41,570 bases of DNA from Nitrospira sp. CG24C (GTDB lineage Bacteria > Nitrospirota > Nitrospiria > Nitrospirales > Nitrospiraceae). Each line of letters begins with the position of its first letter. Within the stretch, counting starts at the first letter, position 1. The position numbers were made by a program, and so were the translations under genes. Shown here piece by piece: positions 24,623-31,862 of this stretch. The stretch covers positions 58,220-99,789 of the forward strand of contig NEWR02000013.1 of NCBI GenBank assembly GCA_002869885.2, in the 5' to 3' direction. A model generated the notes under the pieces. The model worked only from the letters and a program-made list of their open reading frames with translations, did no database searches and was not told where the DNA came from.

Positions 24623-25803
24623 AGGTCGCCGGCATTGAGCCAGGCTCTGTTCTGGGCGTCCTGGGCGGTGGACAGTTGGGCGCCATGTTCACCCTGGCGG
24701 CATGCCGTCTTGGATATCGCGTTGCCGTTTGGGATCCGGACCCTGAGGCGCCGGCTCATCTGGTTGCCACGCACAGCTTTCCCGTTCCGTTTAACGACCC
24801 ACACATTCTTGAGCGTTTTTCCCGCCTGGTCAGTGTCGTGACCTATGAATGGGAAAATATCCCGGCGGAGCTCTGTCGAGCGTTGGAGCAGCAGATGCCG
24901 GTTCGTCCGTCGAGCGCTGTTCTGAGCGTGATTCAGGATCGTCTCGAACAAAAGGGGTTCTTGGCCTCCAACGGATTTCCCGTTCCTCGCTTCGCCGGCC
25001 TGACTGCTCCCGATCAATTGGCGACGACGGTTCGAGAGGTCGGCTATCCAGCGCTCTGTAAGACGGCCACGGCCGGTTATGACGGCAAGGGACAGTGGAG
25101 AATCCCTCGTGAGTCCGATGTCCCGAAGGTGGAACGAGCATTGGCAGAATCTGCTCGCCCTGGTATGCGATGGATCGTGGAGTCCTTGGTGCCTTTTGAA
25201 CGGGAACTCTCGATCCTGGTCGTCCGTGGAGCTGACGGACAGAGTTGCAGCTACCCCCTGGTTGAAAACGAACATGAAGAGGGGATTCTCCGAACCACCA
25301 AGGTGCCGGCCCCAGGATCGTCAGCTATGGCTGAACGAGCGGCCGCTCTTGCCTGTCAGGTTGTCGATCGGCTGGAAGGGGTCGGGGTATTTTGTCTCGA
25401 ATTGTTTCAGCTGCCCGGCGGGGAATTGCTTATCAACGAGGTTGCCCCGCGGCCCCATAACTCAGGCCATTACACGCTTGATGTCTGCAGTGTGTCCCAG
25501 TTTGAGCAACAGGTTCGCGCGATCTGCGGGATGCCGCTTGGTGAGGTGCGTCTGCTGAGCCCCGCCGTCATGGTGAACCTCATTGGCGACGATGCTGCAA
25601 TGTTTATGAAGAAGGACACAGACTGTCGAACCCTGCTGGATATTCCCGGTGCGGTACTCCATCTCTACGGCAAACGTGAGACGCGTCCCCGCCGCAAGAT
25701 GGGACATGTCACCTTTCTCGGAGAGACGCTCGATCAAGCCCTCGATCGTGCCAAGCAGTTTCGGCGAACGATGCACGACCAGCTGCTTCGTTCTCGGCCC
25801 TGA
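24619..25803 (+). CDS. purK: 5-(carboxyamino)imidazole ribonucleotide synthase
   Basis: 394 residues with a GTG start inside the purE stop. ATP-grasp protein with [19 protein letters not shown] at the N-terminus, [20 protein letters not shown] and the late [19 protein letters not shown], all PurK hallmarks. It makes N5-CAIR from AIR, bicarbonate and ATP, feeding PurE. The remaining pur genes are not in the window. The stop codon is followed at once by a repeat related to the dispersed TIR element. Confidence 0.96.
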   Translation: MKVAGIEPGSVLGVLGGGQLGAMFTLAACRLGYRVAVWDPDPEAPAHLVATHSFPVPFNDPHILERFSRLVSVVTYEWENIPAELCRALEQQMPVRPSSAVLSVIQDRLEQKGFLASNGFPVPRFAGLTAPDQLATTVREVGYPALCKTATAGYDGKGQWRIPRESDVPKVERALAESARPGMRWIVESLVPFERELSILVVRGADGQSCSYPLVENEHEEGILRTTKVPAPGSSAMAERAAALACQVVDRLEGVGVFCLELFQLPGGELLINEVAPRPHNSGHYTLDVCSVSQFEQQVRAICGMPLGEVRLLSPAVMVNLIGDDAAMFMKKDTDCRTLLDIPGAVLHLYGKRETRPRRKMGHVTFLGETLDQALDRAKQFRRTMHDQLLRSRP

Positions 25804-26130
25804 AAAATCCTCAACGTATACCAGAGAATACGCCGCTGGTTTTTCCGGACCTTGCGCCGCTCATCTGGCCGCACCTCCTTCGCCTCACCACGAGCGGCAA
25901 TGTTGGACAGGCTCCAAGCATGCCGCCCCGGAAAACCCAATCTGAGAGCCATTTTTTGGCCATCCTGCGTCGTTCGATTTTGTGACTTACCGTAGGGGTG
26001 TGAACCCCACGGTCCTGCTCTTCAGGGCATAGCCTACTGGAAAAACATGGTTTCTCCTGTTTGGGTATCGGTATAGGACTTGCTCCATCCTAGTCTTCGG
26101 TCGCCCAAGCCTAAGCAGGAGAATAACCAG
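25804..26130. repeat. Gene-free spacer holding a degenerate copy of the dispersed element and a hairpin
   Basis: From 25804 the sequence AAATCCTCAACGTATACCAG and then AGAATACGCC resembles the centre of the element at 14307-14434, and the block ends near 25975 with GGCCATCCTGC, like its terminus. The middle has diverged or been rearranged. At 25990-26012 CCGTAGGGGT and ACCCCACGG form a bulged 9-bp hairpin. No gene is seen in the interval. The promoter of the downstream hybrid kinase should be in its last 100 bp but is not clear. Confidence 0.5.
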
Positions 26131-27948
26131 ATGAGCAGTCTCGCCTTACCGTCTGAAAATCAGGTCGAGTCGTCCTCGGCGGATTCAACTCACGAGAGTA
26201 TGATTTCGCGTCCACGGTATGTTGGGCTTCAGTCGCTGGTCGGCGTGATGTTGGCCTACCAGTTGTTATTTGGAGAGGCGCTGATCGTCAGCCGTCCGAC
26301 GAGCGTGCTGATCGTCGCTGGGTTGGTGGCGATGGTCCTCTGCCTCTGGTATGCGCCGGCCTCGATCTTACAGGCTGCCTGGTTCAGCGGGGCCGTGGTC
26401 GGGATCGATACGGTTCTTGTAACCGGAACCATCTATTTGTCAGGTAATGCCCGGTCGGAACTCTATCTGTCGTATTTCATCCTCATGCTCATTGCCGCCT
26501 CGGTGCGCCGGCTCTCCCATGTGATTGGGTTGTCTCTGTTGCTCTGTGTCGGGTATGGCACCATCCTCTATCAGGGGGTCGTACAAACTGGCTCTTTGTC
26601 GCCCGGGCATCTGCTGGGCGTACCGGTGTTGCTGGTGATGGCGATGTTCTATGGTCTCGCGCTGCAAACGATCGGGACTGAACGGCAACAAAAGACACAA
26701 TTGCTGGGGAGCATCGAGGCTCTGAAAGAAACTGAACGGGCGTTGCAATCGTCGCGCGATCAGTTGGAGGCCCGTCTCAAGGGTCTTAAGGGCGATCTCT
26801 CGAGAGCGAATGAGCATGTCCGGCAGGAGAAAAAAGAGCGAGAAGGCGTTGAGCAGCAATTGCATGATGCGCTGAAGATGGAAGCGATCGGTCGGATTGC
26901 CGGGGGAATTGCCAACGAACTCAGCCAGCTCGTTTCGGTGATCGGGAAGCAGACCGGTGTGGTTCTATCCGGGCTCAAGCCGGACGACCCGCTCTATGGG
27001 CCGGTCGATGACATATTTCGAAGCGGAGGGAAGGCTGCAGCCGTGACCGCTCAGTTGGCCGGGTTGGGCCTCCACAACGGTCATATCCGGCAGGTGCTTT
27101 CGGTCAAAACCGTGCTGGAGGATCTTCGTGGAGTGATGAGAGGGTTGCTGCCCGCCTCCATCGATCTCAGTATGGCCATTGAAGATGCGCCGATGGATGT
27201 CGAGGTCGATCGTGAAGGGCTGGAACAAGTGCTGCTTCATCTTGCGGTGAATGCGCGGGACGCCATGCCGAAGGGTGGCCGGCTCCGGATTGAAGCGAAG
27301 CAGTCGTCTTCCGGGCATCAATCCAAAGTATTGATTCAGGTGAGCGATACCGGAAGCGGGATGAGCCTAGAGACCCAGTCGCACATGTTCGAACCCTTCT
27401 TTTCCACAAAGGAAATGAACGTGGGATTCGGACTCACCGCAGTCTATGGCATTGTGAAACAGAGTGCAGGCCAGCTCGATGTTGTCAGCCGGCCCGGCGA
27501 AGGTACGGTGGTACGGGTGGTGCTTCCCCTTGTACGACAGGGCCGGCCGCCGGCTCCGTCGAGCCTGGCACAGGTTGCAGCCAAAGGCCAGGAAACGGTT
27601 TTATTGGTGGACCCGAATGAAATCGATCGTAAGCTCGCGCTTTCCACGTTGTTGCGGCATCGCTATCAGGTCTTGGAGGCGAGCTCGTCTGTTGAAGCGG
27701 TGCTGCTTGTGCAGCGATATTCCGGAGCCGTCCATGTGGCTGTGAGCGATCTCATGATGCCGGAAATCGGTGGGCGTGAGTTAGCCAGACGGTTGTTGAA
27801 GCAACACCCGAAGATGCAGCCGCTCTTTGTCTCCGGGTATGACGACGAGGCGATGGTGTCTCATCGCCTCAACCCGCGGTATCTCTTGAGGCGTCCCTAC
27901 CGGCAAGCAGGGCTGGTGGAAAAAGTACGCGAGCTGCTGGATGCGTGA
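26131..27948 (+). CDS. Membrane hybrid histidine-kinase-like protein with altered phosphorylation sites
   Basis: 605 residues from ATG 26131, which has CAGGAG upstream. About five membrane segments fill residues 30-185. A coiled coil (about 190-250) leads to the kinase core LKMEAIGRIAGGIANELSQL. The usual motif is GGIAHDFNNLL, so the phospho-acceptor His is Asn (N262, codon AAC). The ATPase domain is intact: NARDAMPKGG, DTGSGM, FEPFFSTK, GFGLTAVYGIV. The C-terminal receiver keeps Asp540 (VSDLMMPE), but the conserved Lys before Pro is Arg588 (LLRRPYR). The protein may bind ATP without autophosphorylating at the normal site and act as a scaffold or allosteric partner. No regulator gene is adjacent. 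Confidence 0.9.
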   Translation: MSSLALPSENQVESSSADSTHESMISRPRYVGLQSLVGVMLAYQLLFGEALIVSRPTSVLIVAGLVAMVLCLWYAPASILQAAWFSGAVVGIDTVLVTGTIYLSGNARSELYLSYFILMLIAASVRRLSHVIGLSLLLCVGYGTILYQGVVQTGSLSPGHLLGVPVLLVMAMFYGLALQTIGTERQQKTQLLGSIEALKETERALQSSRDQLEARLKGLKGDLSRANEHVRQEKKEREGVEQQLHDALKMEAIGRIAGGIANELSQLVSVIGKQTGVVLSGLKPDDPLYGPVDDIFRSGGKAAAVTAQLAGLGLHNGHIRQVLSVKTVLEDLRGVMRGLLPASIDLSMAIEDAPMDVEVDREGLEQVLLHLAVNARDAMPKGGRLRIEAKQSSSGHQSKVLIQVSDTGSGMSLETQSHMFEPFFSTKEMNVGFGLTAVYGIVKQSAGQLDVVSRPGEGTVVRVVLPLVRQGRPPAPSSLAQVAAKGQETVLLVDPNEIDRKLALSTLLRHRYQVLEASSSVEAVLLVQRYSGAVHVAVSDLMMPEIGGRELARRLLKQHPKMQPLFVSGYDDEAMVSHRLNPRYLLRRPYRQAGLVEKVRELLDA

Positions 27949-27957
27949 GCAACGGAT

Positions 27958-28029
27958 GGTTCATCTGGTTTGTTTTGTTTATTTAGTTGGTTTTATTTAA
28001 CCAAACAAACCAAACAAACCAAATAAACC
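27958..28029. repeat. Word-built inverted repeat between convergent genes (word type TTTGGTTTGTTT)
   Basis: GGTTTGTTTTGTTTATTTAG on the left faces AACCAAACAAACCAAACAAA followed by CCAAATAAACC on the right across TTTTATTTAACC. It fills the gap between the convergent hybrid-kinase and rhomboid genes and provides A- and T-rich arms on both strands. A bidirectional terminator is the natural inference. Confidence 0.65.
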
Positions 28030-28032
28030 GGG

Positions 28033-28728
28033 CTAGTTGCCTCTGCGGCTTGGTGCAAAGAAGGGCACGTCTGAGCGTTTGAACAGACCAATCAGCGCCA
28101 TCCCTGCGAGAAACCCGCCGATATGGGCGAAGAATGCGACGCCTCCGCCCTGGCTTCCGATACTCATCCCTCCGCTCAACAGCTGCATCACGAACCACAT
28201 GCCAAGGACGACACCTGCCGCTACCCTCGTTGCGCCAAGACCCGGCATCATCACCAGCACGCGGGCTCGTGGAAACAACAGCACATAAGCGCCTAAGACA
28301 CCGGAAATGGCGCCGCTTGCCCCGACCATGGGAACAGACGAGGATGGATCGGTCAGGGCATGGCTTAAGGCGGCTAGAATTCCGCATGTGAGGTAGAACG
28401 CGACGTACTTCGCATGTCCCATGGCGTCTTCGATGTTATTTCCAAAGACCCAGAGGTACAGCATGTTTCCGATGAGATGCATCCAGCCGCCGTGGAGAAA
28501 CATGCTCGTGATCAACGTGGCGTAGGCGGGAATGGCGATGCCCATCTCGGGGGGGTCGGCCTCTCCGAATACGAGGGCCGGGATTGCCCCGTACTGATAG
28601 ACGAACGTGTCTCCTGAGCCGGCTGGAAGGCTTGCCTGATAGAGAAATACCAGAACGCAGGCTGCGATCGAAGCGATCGTCACGACAGGCGGTCGCTCGG
28701 TTGGGTTATCGTCGTGCAGAGGGATCAT
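28033..28728 (-). CDS. Rhomboid-family intramembrane serine protease
   Basis: 231 residues with six membrane segments. The first is VVTIASIAACVLVFLYQ. The conserved LITSMFLHGGWMHLIGNMLYLWVFG precedes the catalytic Ser in GASGAISGVLGAYVLLFP, and the partner His is in FFAHIGGFLAGM near the C-terminus. Rhomboids cleave single-span membrane proteins inside the bilayer. The N-terminal MIPLHDDNPTERPPVVT is the common opening of this bacterial subgroup. The substrate is unknown. Word-built inverted repeats flank the gene on both sides. Confidence 0.94.
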   Translation of the reverse strand: MIPLHDDNPTERPPVVTIASIAACVLVFLYQASLPAGSGDTFVYQYGAIPALVFGEADPPEMGIAIPAYATLITSMFLHGGWMHLIGNMLYLWVFGNNIEDAMGHAKYVAFYLTCGILAALSHALTDPSSSVPMVGASGAISGVLGAYVLLFPRARVLVMMPGLGATRVAAGVVLGMWFVMQLLSGGMSIGSQGGGVAFFAHIGGFLAGMALIGLFKRSDVPFFAPSRRGN

Positions 28729-28751
28729 GGCGAGTATGAAGACCGTTATTT

Positions 28752-28832
28752 GGTTTGTTTCGTTTGTCTAGTTTATTTGGTTGAGCGGAACTAACCAGAT
28801 AAACCAAATCAACCAGATAAACCAAACAAACC
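28752..28832. repeat. Word-built inverted repeat between rhomboid and DHH genes (word type TTTGGTTTGTTT)
   Basis: GGTTTGTTTCGTTTGTCTAG and TTTATTTGGTT on the left; AACCAGATAAACCAAATCAA and ACCAGATAAACCAAACAAACC on the right. It uses the same word family as 27958-28029 on the other side of the rhomboid gene, so the gene is bracketed by related repeats. Confidence 0.6.
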
Positions 28833-28835
28833 AGA

Positions 28836-29711
28836 TTAACCAGGAGGCCTGCGGCGGTCGATGACCGATCGAGGAAGTGCCTGGTTATCCGGCAGGGAGC
28901 CGTCAGGGCCAAGAGAGACTGAGAACCCTGCGGCATGTGTATGGCCTCCACCGCCGAAAGACGCGGCGATGGCCCCCACGTCGGCCCCATCCTCACGCGA
29001 GCGCATGCTGTAATAGCGGCGCCCATCGCGATCGTGCCACATGAGGCAAAATGGGTGCTCTGCAGAGAGGCGTTCGCCGATCTGGCTCGTCAAGACCGCG
29101 CTTTGGACCGATGGAACGACGGCCCCGTGAAAGTCGACCAGCATCGCTTGCGCCGCAAGTTTGCTTACGAGCTCGTTTTCATAACGCAGGATGGCCCGGC
29201 CTTCCTGTTCCAACTCCTTCTGCTTGAAGTGACTCCACAGGTGATATTCGAAGGGATAGGAGGCAACGGCTGCATTAATTTCTCGACTGGATGGGAGCAT
29301 CCAAGTCCAGAGGTCTTTGTCTTGAATATAGTCGAGGAGCCATGGAATCGGGCGATCGTGGGCCCATTCCCAGGCCAGGACTGCGCCGGACTTCTTCATG
29401 TCGAAGTAGGCATAGGGAAGGCCGGCAAGGGCCTTCTCTGCGGTGATGTGATGATCGAGTACGAGGAGCGCCTGCGTCTGAGCAGCCATGGTTTCCAGCG
29501 TCTCGCGGGCATAGCTGAAGTCCACGATGACGACTCGCTGGTCTTGTAGCCCTGTGGGAGGTGGATTTCCGTGTTTGACGGGAATGAACCGGGCCGCTGG
29601 AAATTGATTCCAGATCGCCCAAGCGGCGCCGAATCCATCGGCACATTCGGCGTGATAGAGCACGACGGTAGGGGGCTCAGAGAATGGGTGCTGTATGCGG
29701 GAACCGGTCAT
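28836..29711 (-). CDS. DHH/DHHA1-family phosphoesterase
   Basis: 291 residues from ATG 29711; a GTG at 29729 is an alternative but lies inside a hairpin. The N-terminal domain shows VLYHAECADGFGAAWAIW, VVIVDFSYARETLE and the metal-binding LVLDHHITAEKAL (DHH motif). The C-terminal DHHA1 domain ends in ASFGGGGHTHAAGFSVSL, the GGGHxxAAG substrate-binding motif. Relatives include nanoRNase/oligoribonucleases and cyclic-dinucleotide phosphodiesterases. No sensor domain is attached, so an oligonucleotide or pAp-like substrate is possible. Activity cannot be fixed from sequence alone. Confidence 0.85.
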   Translation of the reverse strand: MTGSRIQHPFSEPPTVVLYHAECADGFGAAWAIWNQFPAARFIPVKHGNPPPTGLQDQRVVIVDFSYARETLETMAAQTQALLVLDHHITAEKALAGLPYAYFDMKKSGAVLAWEWAHDRPIPWLLDYIQDKDLWTWMLPSSREINAAVASYPFEYHLWSHFKQKELEQEGRAILRYENELVSKLAAQAMLVDFHGAVVPSVQSAVLTSQIGERLSAEHPFCLMWHDRDGRRYYSMRSREDGADVGAIAASFGGGGHTHAAGFSVSLGPDGSLPDNQALPRSVIDRRRPPG

Positions 29712-29714
29712 TGT

Positions 29715-29740
29715 GGCGGAGCATACCACGATGCTCCGCC
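29715..29740. promoter_or_regulatory. Perfect 10-bp-stem hairpin at the start of the DHH gene
   Basis: GGCGGAGCAT, loop ACCACG, ATGCTCCGCC. On the minus strand it ends 4 nt before the preferred ATG (29711) and contains the alternative GTG start and the only GGAG-like sequence. It could hide the ribosome binding site or end the upstream LOG-like transcript. No U-run follows. Confidence 0.5.
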
Positions 29741-29768
29741 GAGACTAAAGCCTCTTTGTGAGAAGAGG

Positions 29769-30824
29769 TCAGAGGGCGTTGAGATGGTCGATGAGCTGAC
29801 GCAACCGGCTCGCGCTCCGGCGGTTGGAGGTAAAGGCCAGTCGAGGCAATTCTCGTAGTTCCGGTTCGTCGAGTTCTTCGGGAAGCGGCCCGCGCAATTC
29901 GAAGGTACCCTCGGATAACAGATCGCCAAACGTGTCATGAAGGCAGGCCACCTGTTCCGGGGAGATGCCCGTTTTCAGCCGTATGGCCAGGAGTCGTCCC
30001 ACATAGCGAATGGAATGGAATCGGCGGTAAAAGCGGCTGATCTCATCGATTGCGTCGTCAACGGACGTGGTAATTTTGAATAGGCTGAGATCTTCAGGGT
30101 TAATCAGTCGGCGGTTCAAGAGTTGGCGTGTGACGAAGTTGTACCAGTCGTCCCAATAGTCGCAGCCGGGAGCCTGGAGGCACACGATCGGCTGGGGATC
30201 GCTCTTGCCGGTTTGGGCGAGGGTTAAAATCTCAAACCCCTCGTCATGCGTTCCGAAACCGCCCGGAAATAATGCAATGGCATTGGCTTCTTTCTGAAAG
30301 ACCAACTTTCTGGTGAAGAAATACTTGAACGTGACGAGCTTGGGGTCATCGGCGATCGTGGCATTCGGGCCTTGTTCGAAGGGCAGCATGATATTGACCC
30401 CGAAGCTGTTCTCGCGCCCGGCGCCCTCCTGGCACGCGCGCATGATCCCGTCGGCCCCTCCGGTAATGACCATGAACCCCTCCTCGACGATCCGTCGGGA
30501 AAACTGGTAGGCCATCTGGTAGTTTGGATCATCCGAAGCGGTGCGGGCCGACCCGAAGATGCTGATCTTGCGGCGATCGCGATAGTCATGAAAGACGCGG
30601 AAGGCATGACGCAGTTCTTTTACTGCGCGGTTGACGATCTTGAGGTCCAGGATATCAAGATGAGAATTGTGAAGCCGAAGCGTCCCAGCCAGGAGCTCCT
30701 TCATGATCGCGGCCTGCAGGTCGTCTTCCGGGCTGTCGAGCAGGAGGCGAATTTGGCTGAGCAACTCCTCATTCGAAGGGAGGGGACGGGAACGGGTCTG
30801 GGACGTTTTCATTGGGTTATCCAT
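29769..30824 (-). CDS. LOG-family (lysine-decarboxylase-like) nucleotide-binding protein
   Basis: 351 residues. The Rossmann core has ISIFGSARTASDDPNYQMAY, FMVITGGADGIMRACQEGA and the family signature FPGGFGTHDEGFEIL (PGGxGTxxE). The core is longer than in ~190-residue cytokinin-activating LOG proteins: an N-terminal helical part (1-85) and a C-terminal ~95-residue extension are added, as in the PpnN-type group. PpnN cleaves nucleoside monophosphates at the N-glycosidic bond and responds to (p)ppGpp; that role is inferred here, not shown. The gene is followed by the DHH phosphoesterase on the same strand, 57 nt on. Confidence 0.85.
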   Translation of the reverse strand: MDNPMKTSQTRSRPLPSNEELLSQIRLLLDSPEDDLQAAIMKELLAGTLRLHNSHLDILDLKIVNRAVKELRHAFRVFHDYRDRRKISIFGSARTASDDPNYQMAYQFSRRIVEEGFMVITGGADGIMRACQEGAGRENSFGVNIMLPFEQGPNATIADDPKLVTFKYFFTRKLVFQKEANAIALFPGGFGTHDEGFEILTLAQTGKSDPQPIVCLQAPGCDYWDDWYNFVTRQLLNRRLINPEDLSLFKITTSVDDAIDEISRFYRRFHSIRYVGRLLAIRLKTGISPEQVACLHDTFGDLLSEGTFELRGPLPEELDEPELRELPRLAFTSNRRSASRLRQLIDHLNAL

Positions 30825-30909
30825 CTGAAGTTATGGTTCATTCTTGAGAGACAAAAAAACTCTATCAGCTGATCGCCTGTTGGTCAAAAGAATGCGCATA
30901 TGTGCGAGG

Positions 30910-31686
30910 TTAGACTCGACTGGGGGCTGGAGGCATCGTTTGAAGCGTCCAAGCCCTAATCCGCGTGAGGTCAGACGACGAGAGGTCCGTGAACTGAATT
31001 TCGTTATGCCAGGCGCCTGTTCCAGTTGAGGTTTCAGCTGGTTCCGCTCCGAGAACTTTGCTGGCCATCACCCTCCCCCGAATCGTCAGAGGAGTGTTTT
31101 GACCGGAAATGGAAAATGCCAGTACGACATTTGCCTTTGGTGTGAGTTTCGCCGCCGATTCGATCGACGCTCCGATATGGTTCAGTTGGGTGATCATGGC
31201 GTTGTAGTTGAGTCGCTGCGCCGAGGTTCGCCCAACCACGCTCACGACGACGGGGATCTTCGTGCTACGTCTGGGCGGGTTGAGCATCAGGTCTTGTGCG
31301 CTGAGCACCCCGACTGGTTGGTTTTGTTTCGTGACAATCAGGAGAAAGGCGCCTGTCGCCATCATGAGTGTCGAGGCTTCTGCCAAGACCTCATCGTACT
31401 CGATGAACTGCACCGGACGTGTCATAATCGTCCGAACTTCGATGTCGTGGGGTTCGAGTCCCTGAGCGACGACTTTCTTTACAATGTCGGTCGGCGTCAT
31501 GAGGCCGAACTGCGTATCGGTATCCTTGACGAGCAGGCAAGGCGTCTGTTCCCGTTCGAACAGCAGCGCCGCCTCGCTGACGGATATATCTCCCGGAATT
31601 TGCACGACCCCTGGCGTCATCATATGGGCAACCATGGTGGGTATGAACCGTGTTGTTTTGAAGGGCCTGTCATTGTCGATCGGCAT
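30910..31686 (-). CDS. CBS-domain pair protein with PilZ-like C-terminus
   Basis: 258 residues from ATG 31686, preferred because GGGGGAAG precedes it; the frame is open to 31809 but that part overlaps promoter and hairpin DNA. Two CBS motifs: VAHMMTPGVVQIPGDISVSE with GLMTPTDIVKK, and VRTIMTRPVQFIEYDEVLAE with GVLSAQDLML. CBS pairs bind adenosine nucleotides and act as sensors. The last ~110 residues start PRRSTKIPVVVSVVG, then ITQLNHIGASIESAAKL and IQFTDLSSSDLTRIRAW, which resembles a PilZ beta-barrel. The c-di-GMP motifs RxxxR and D/NxSxxG are only partly present, so binding is doubtful. Confidence 0.8.
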   Translation of the reverse strand: MPIDNDRPFKTTRFIPTMVAHMMTPGVVQIPGDISVSEAALLFEREQTPCLLVKDTDTQFGLMTPTDIVKKVVAQGLEPHDIEVRTIMTRPVQFIEYDEVLAEASTLMMATGAFLLIVTKQNQPVGVLSAQDLMLNPPRRSTKIPVVVSVVGRTSAQRLNYNAMITQLNHIGASIESAAKLTPKANVVLAFSISGQNTPLTIRGRVMASKVLGAEPAETSTGTGAWHNEIQFTDLSSSDLTRIRAWTLQTMPPAPSRV

Positions 31687-31755
31687 GGGTTCGAAACTTC
31701 CCCCGATTTGCGCCTGCACGATTCGTGAGGGTTCCGCCCCTGGCGACGTAAGCCA

Positions 31756-31761
31756 AGTATA
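31756..31761 (-). promoter_or_regulatory. Extended -10 of the CBS-gene promoter
   Basis: On the minus strand TGCTATACT carries the TGn extension and a five-of-six -10 hexamer. The CBS start codon is 69 nt downstream. No good -35 is seen at 17-18 nt, as is usual for extended -10 promoters. Its upstream side enters the tandem hairpins. Confidence 0.45.
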
Positions 31762-31773
31762 GCAGATGGGGCT

Positions 31774-31812
31774 CCCCGGTCCTTGACCGGGGCTTCCCTT
31801 GTCAAACAAGGG
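31774..31812. promoter_or_regulatory. Two adjacent perfect hairpins between divergent CBS and DUF692 genes
   Basis: CCCCGGTC-CTT-GACCGGGG (31774-31792) and CCCTTGT-CAA-ACAAGGG (31796-31812) lie side by side in the divergent intergenic region. The second overlaps the proposed -35 of the DUF692 operon. They could be operators or leader structures; there is no terminator U-run. Confidence 0.5.
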
Positions 31813-31828
31813 GTTCGGCGAATAGACT
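31799..31828 (+). promoter_or_regulatory. Candidate promoter of the DUF692-dus-maf operon
   Basis: TTGTCA (31799-31804), 18-nt spacer, TAGACT (31823-31828), followed 34 nt later by the GTG start of the DUF692 gene. Confidence 0.5.
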
Positions 31829-31862
31829 AGGCTAATTCTTAGAGCAGCACAAGGGGTGATCG

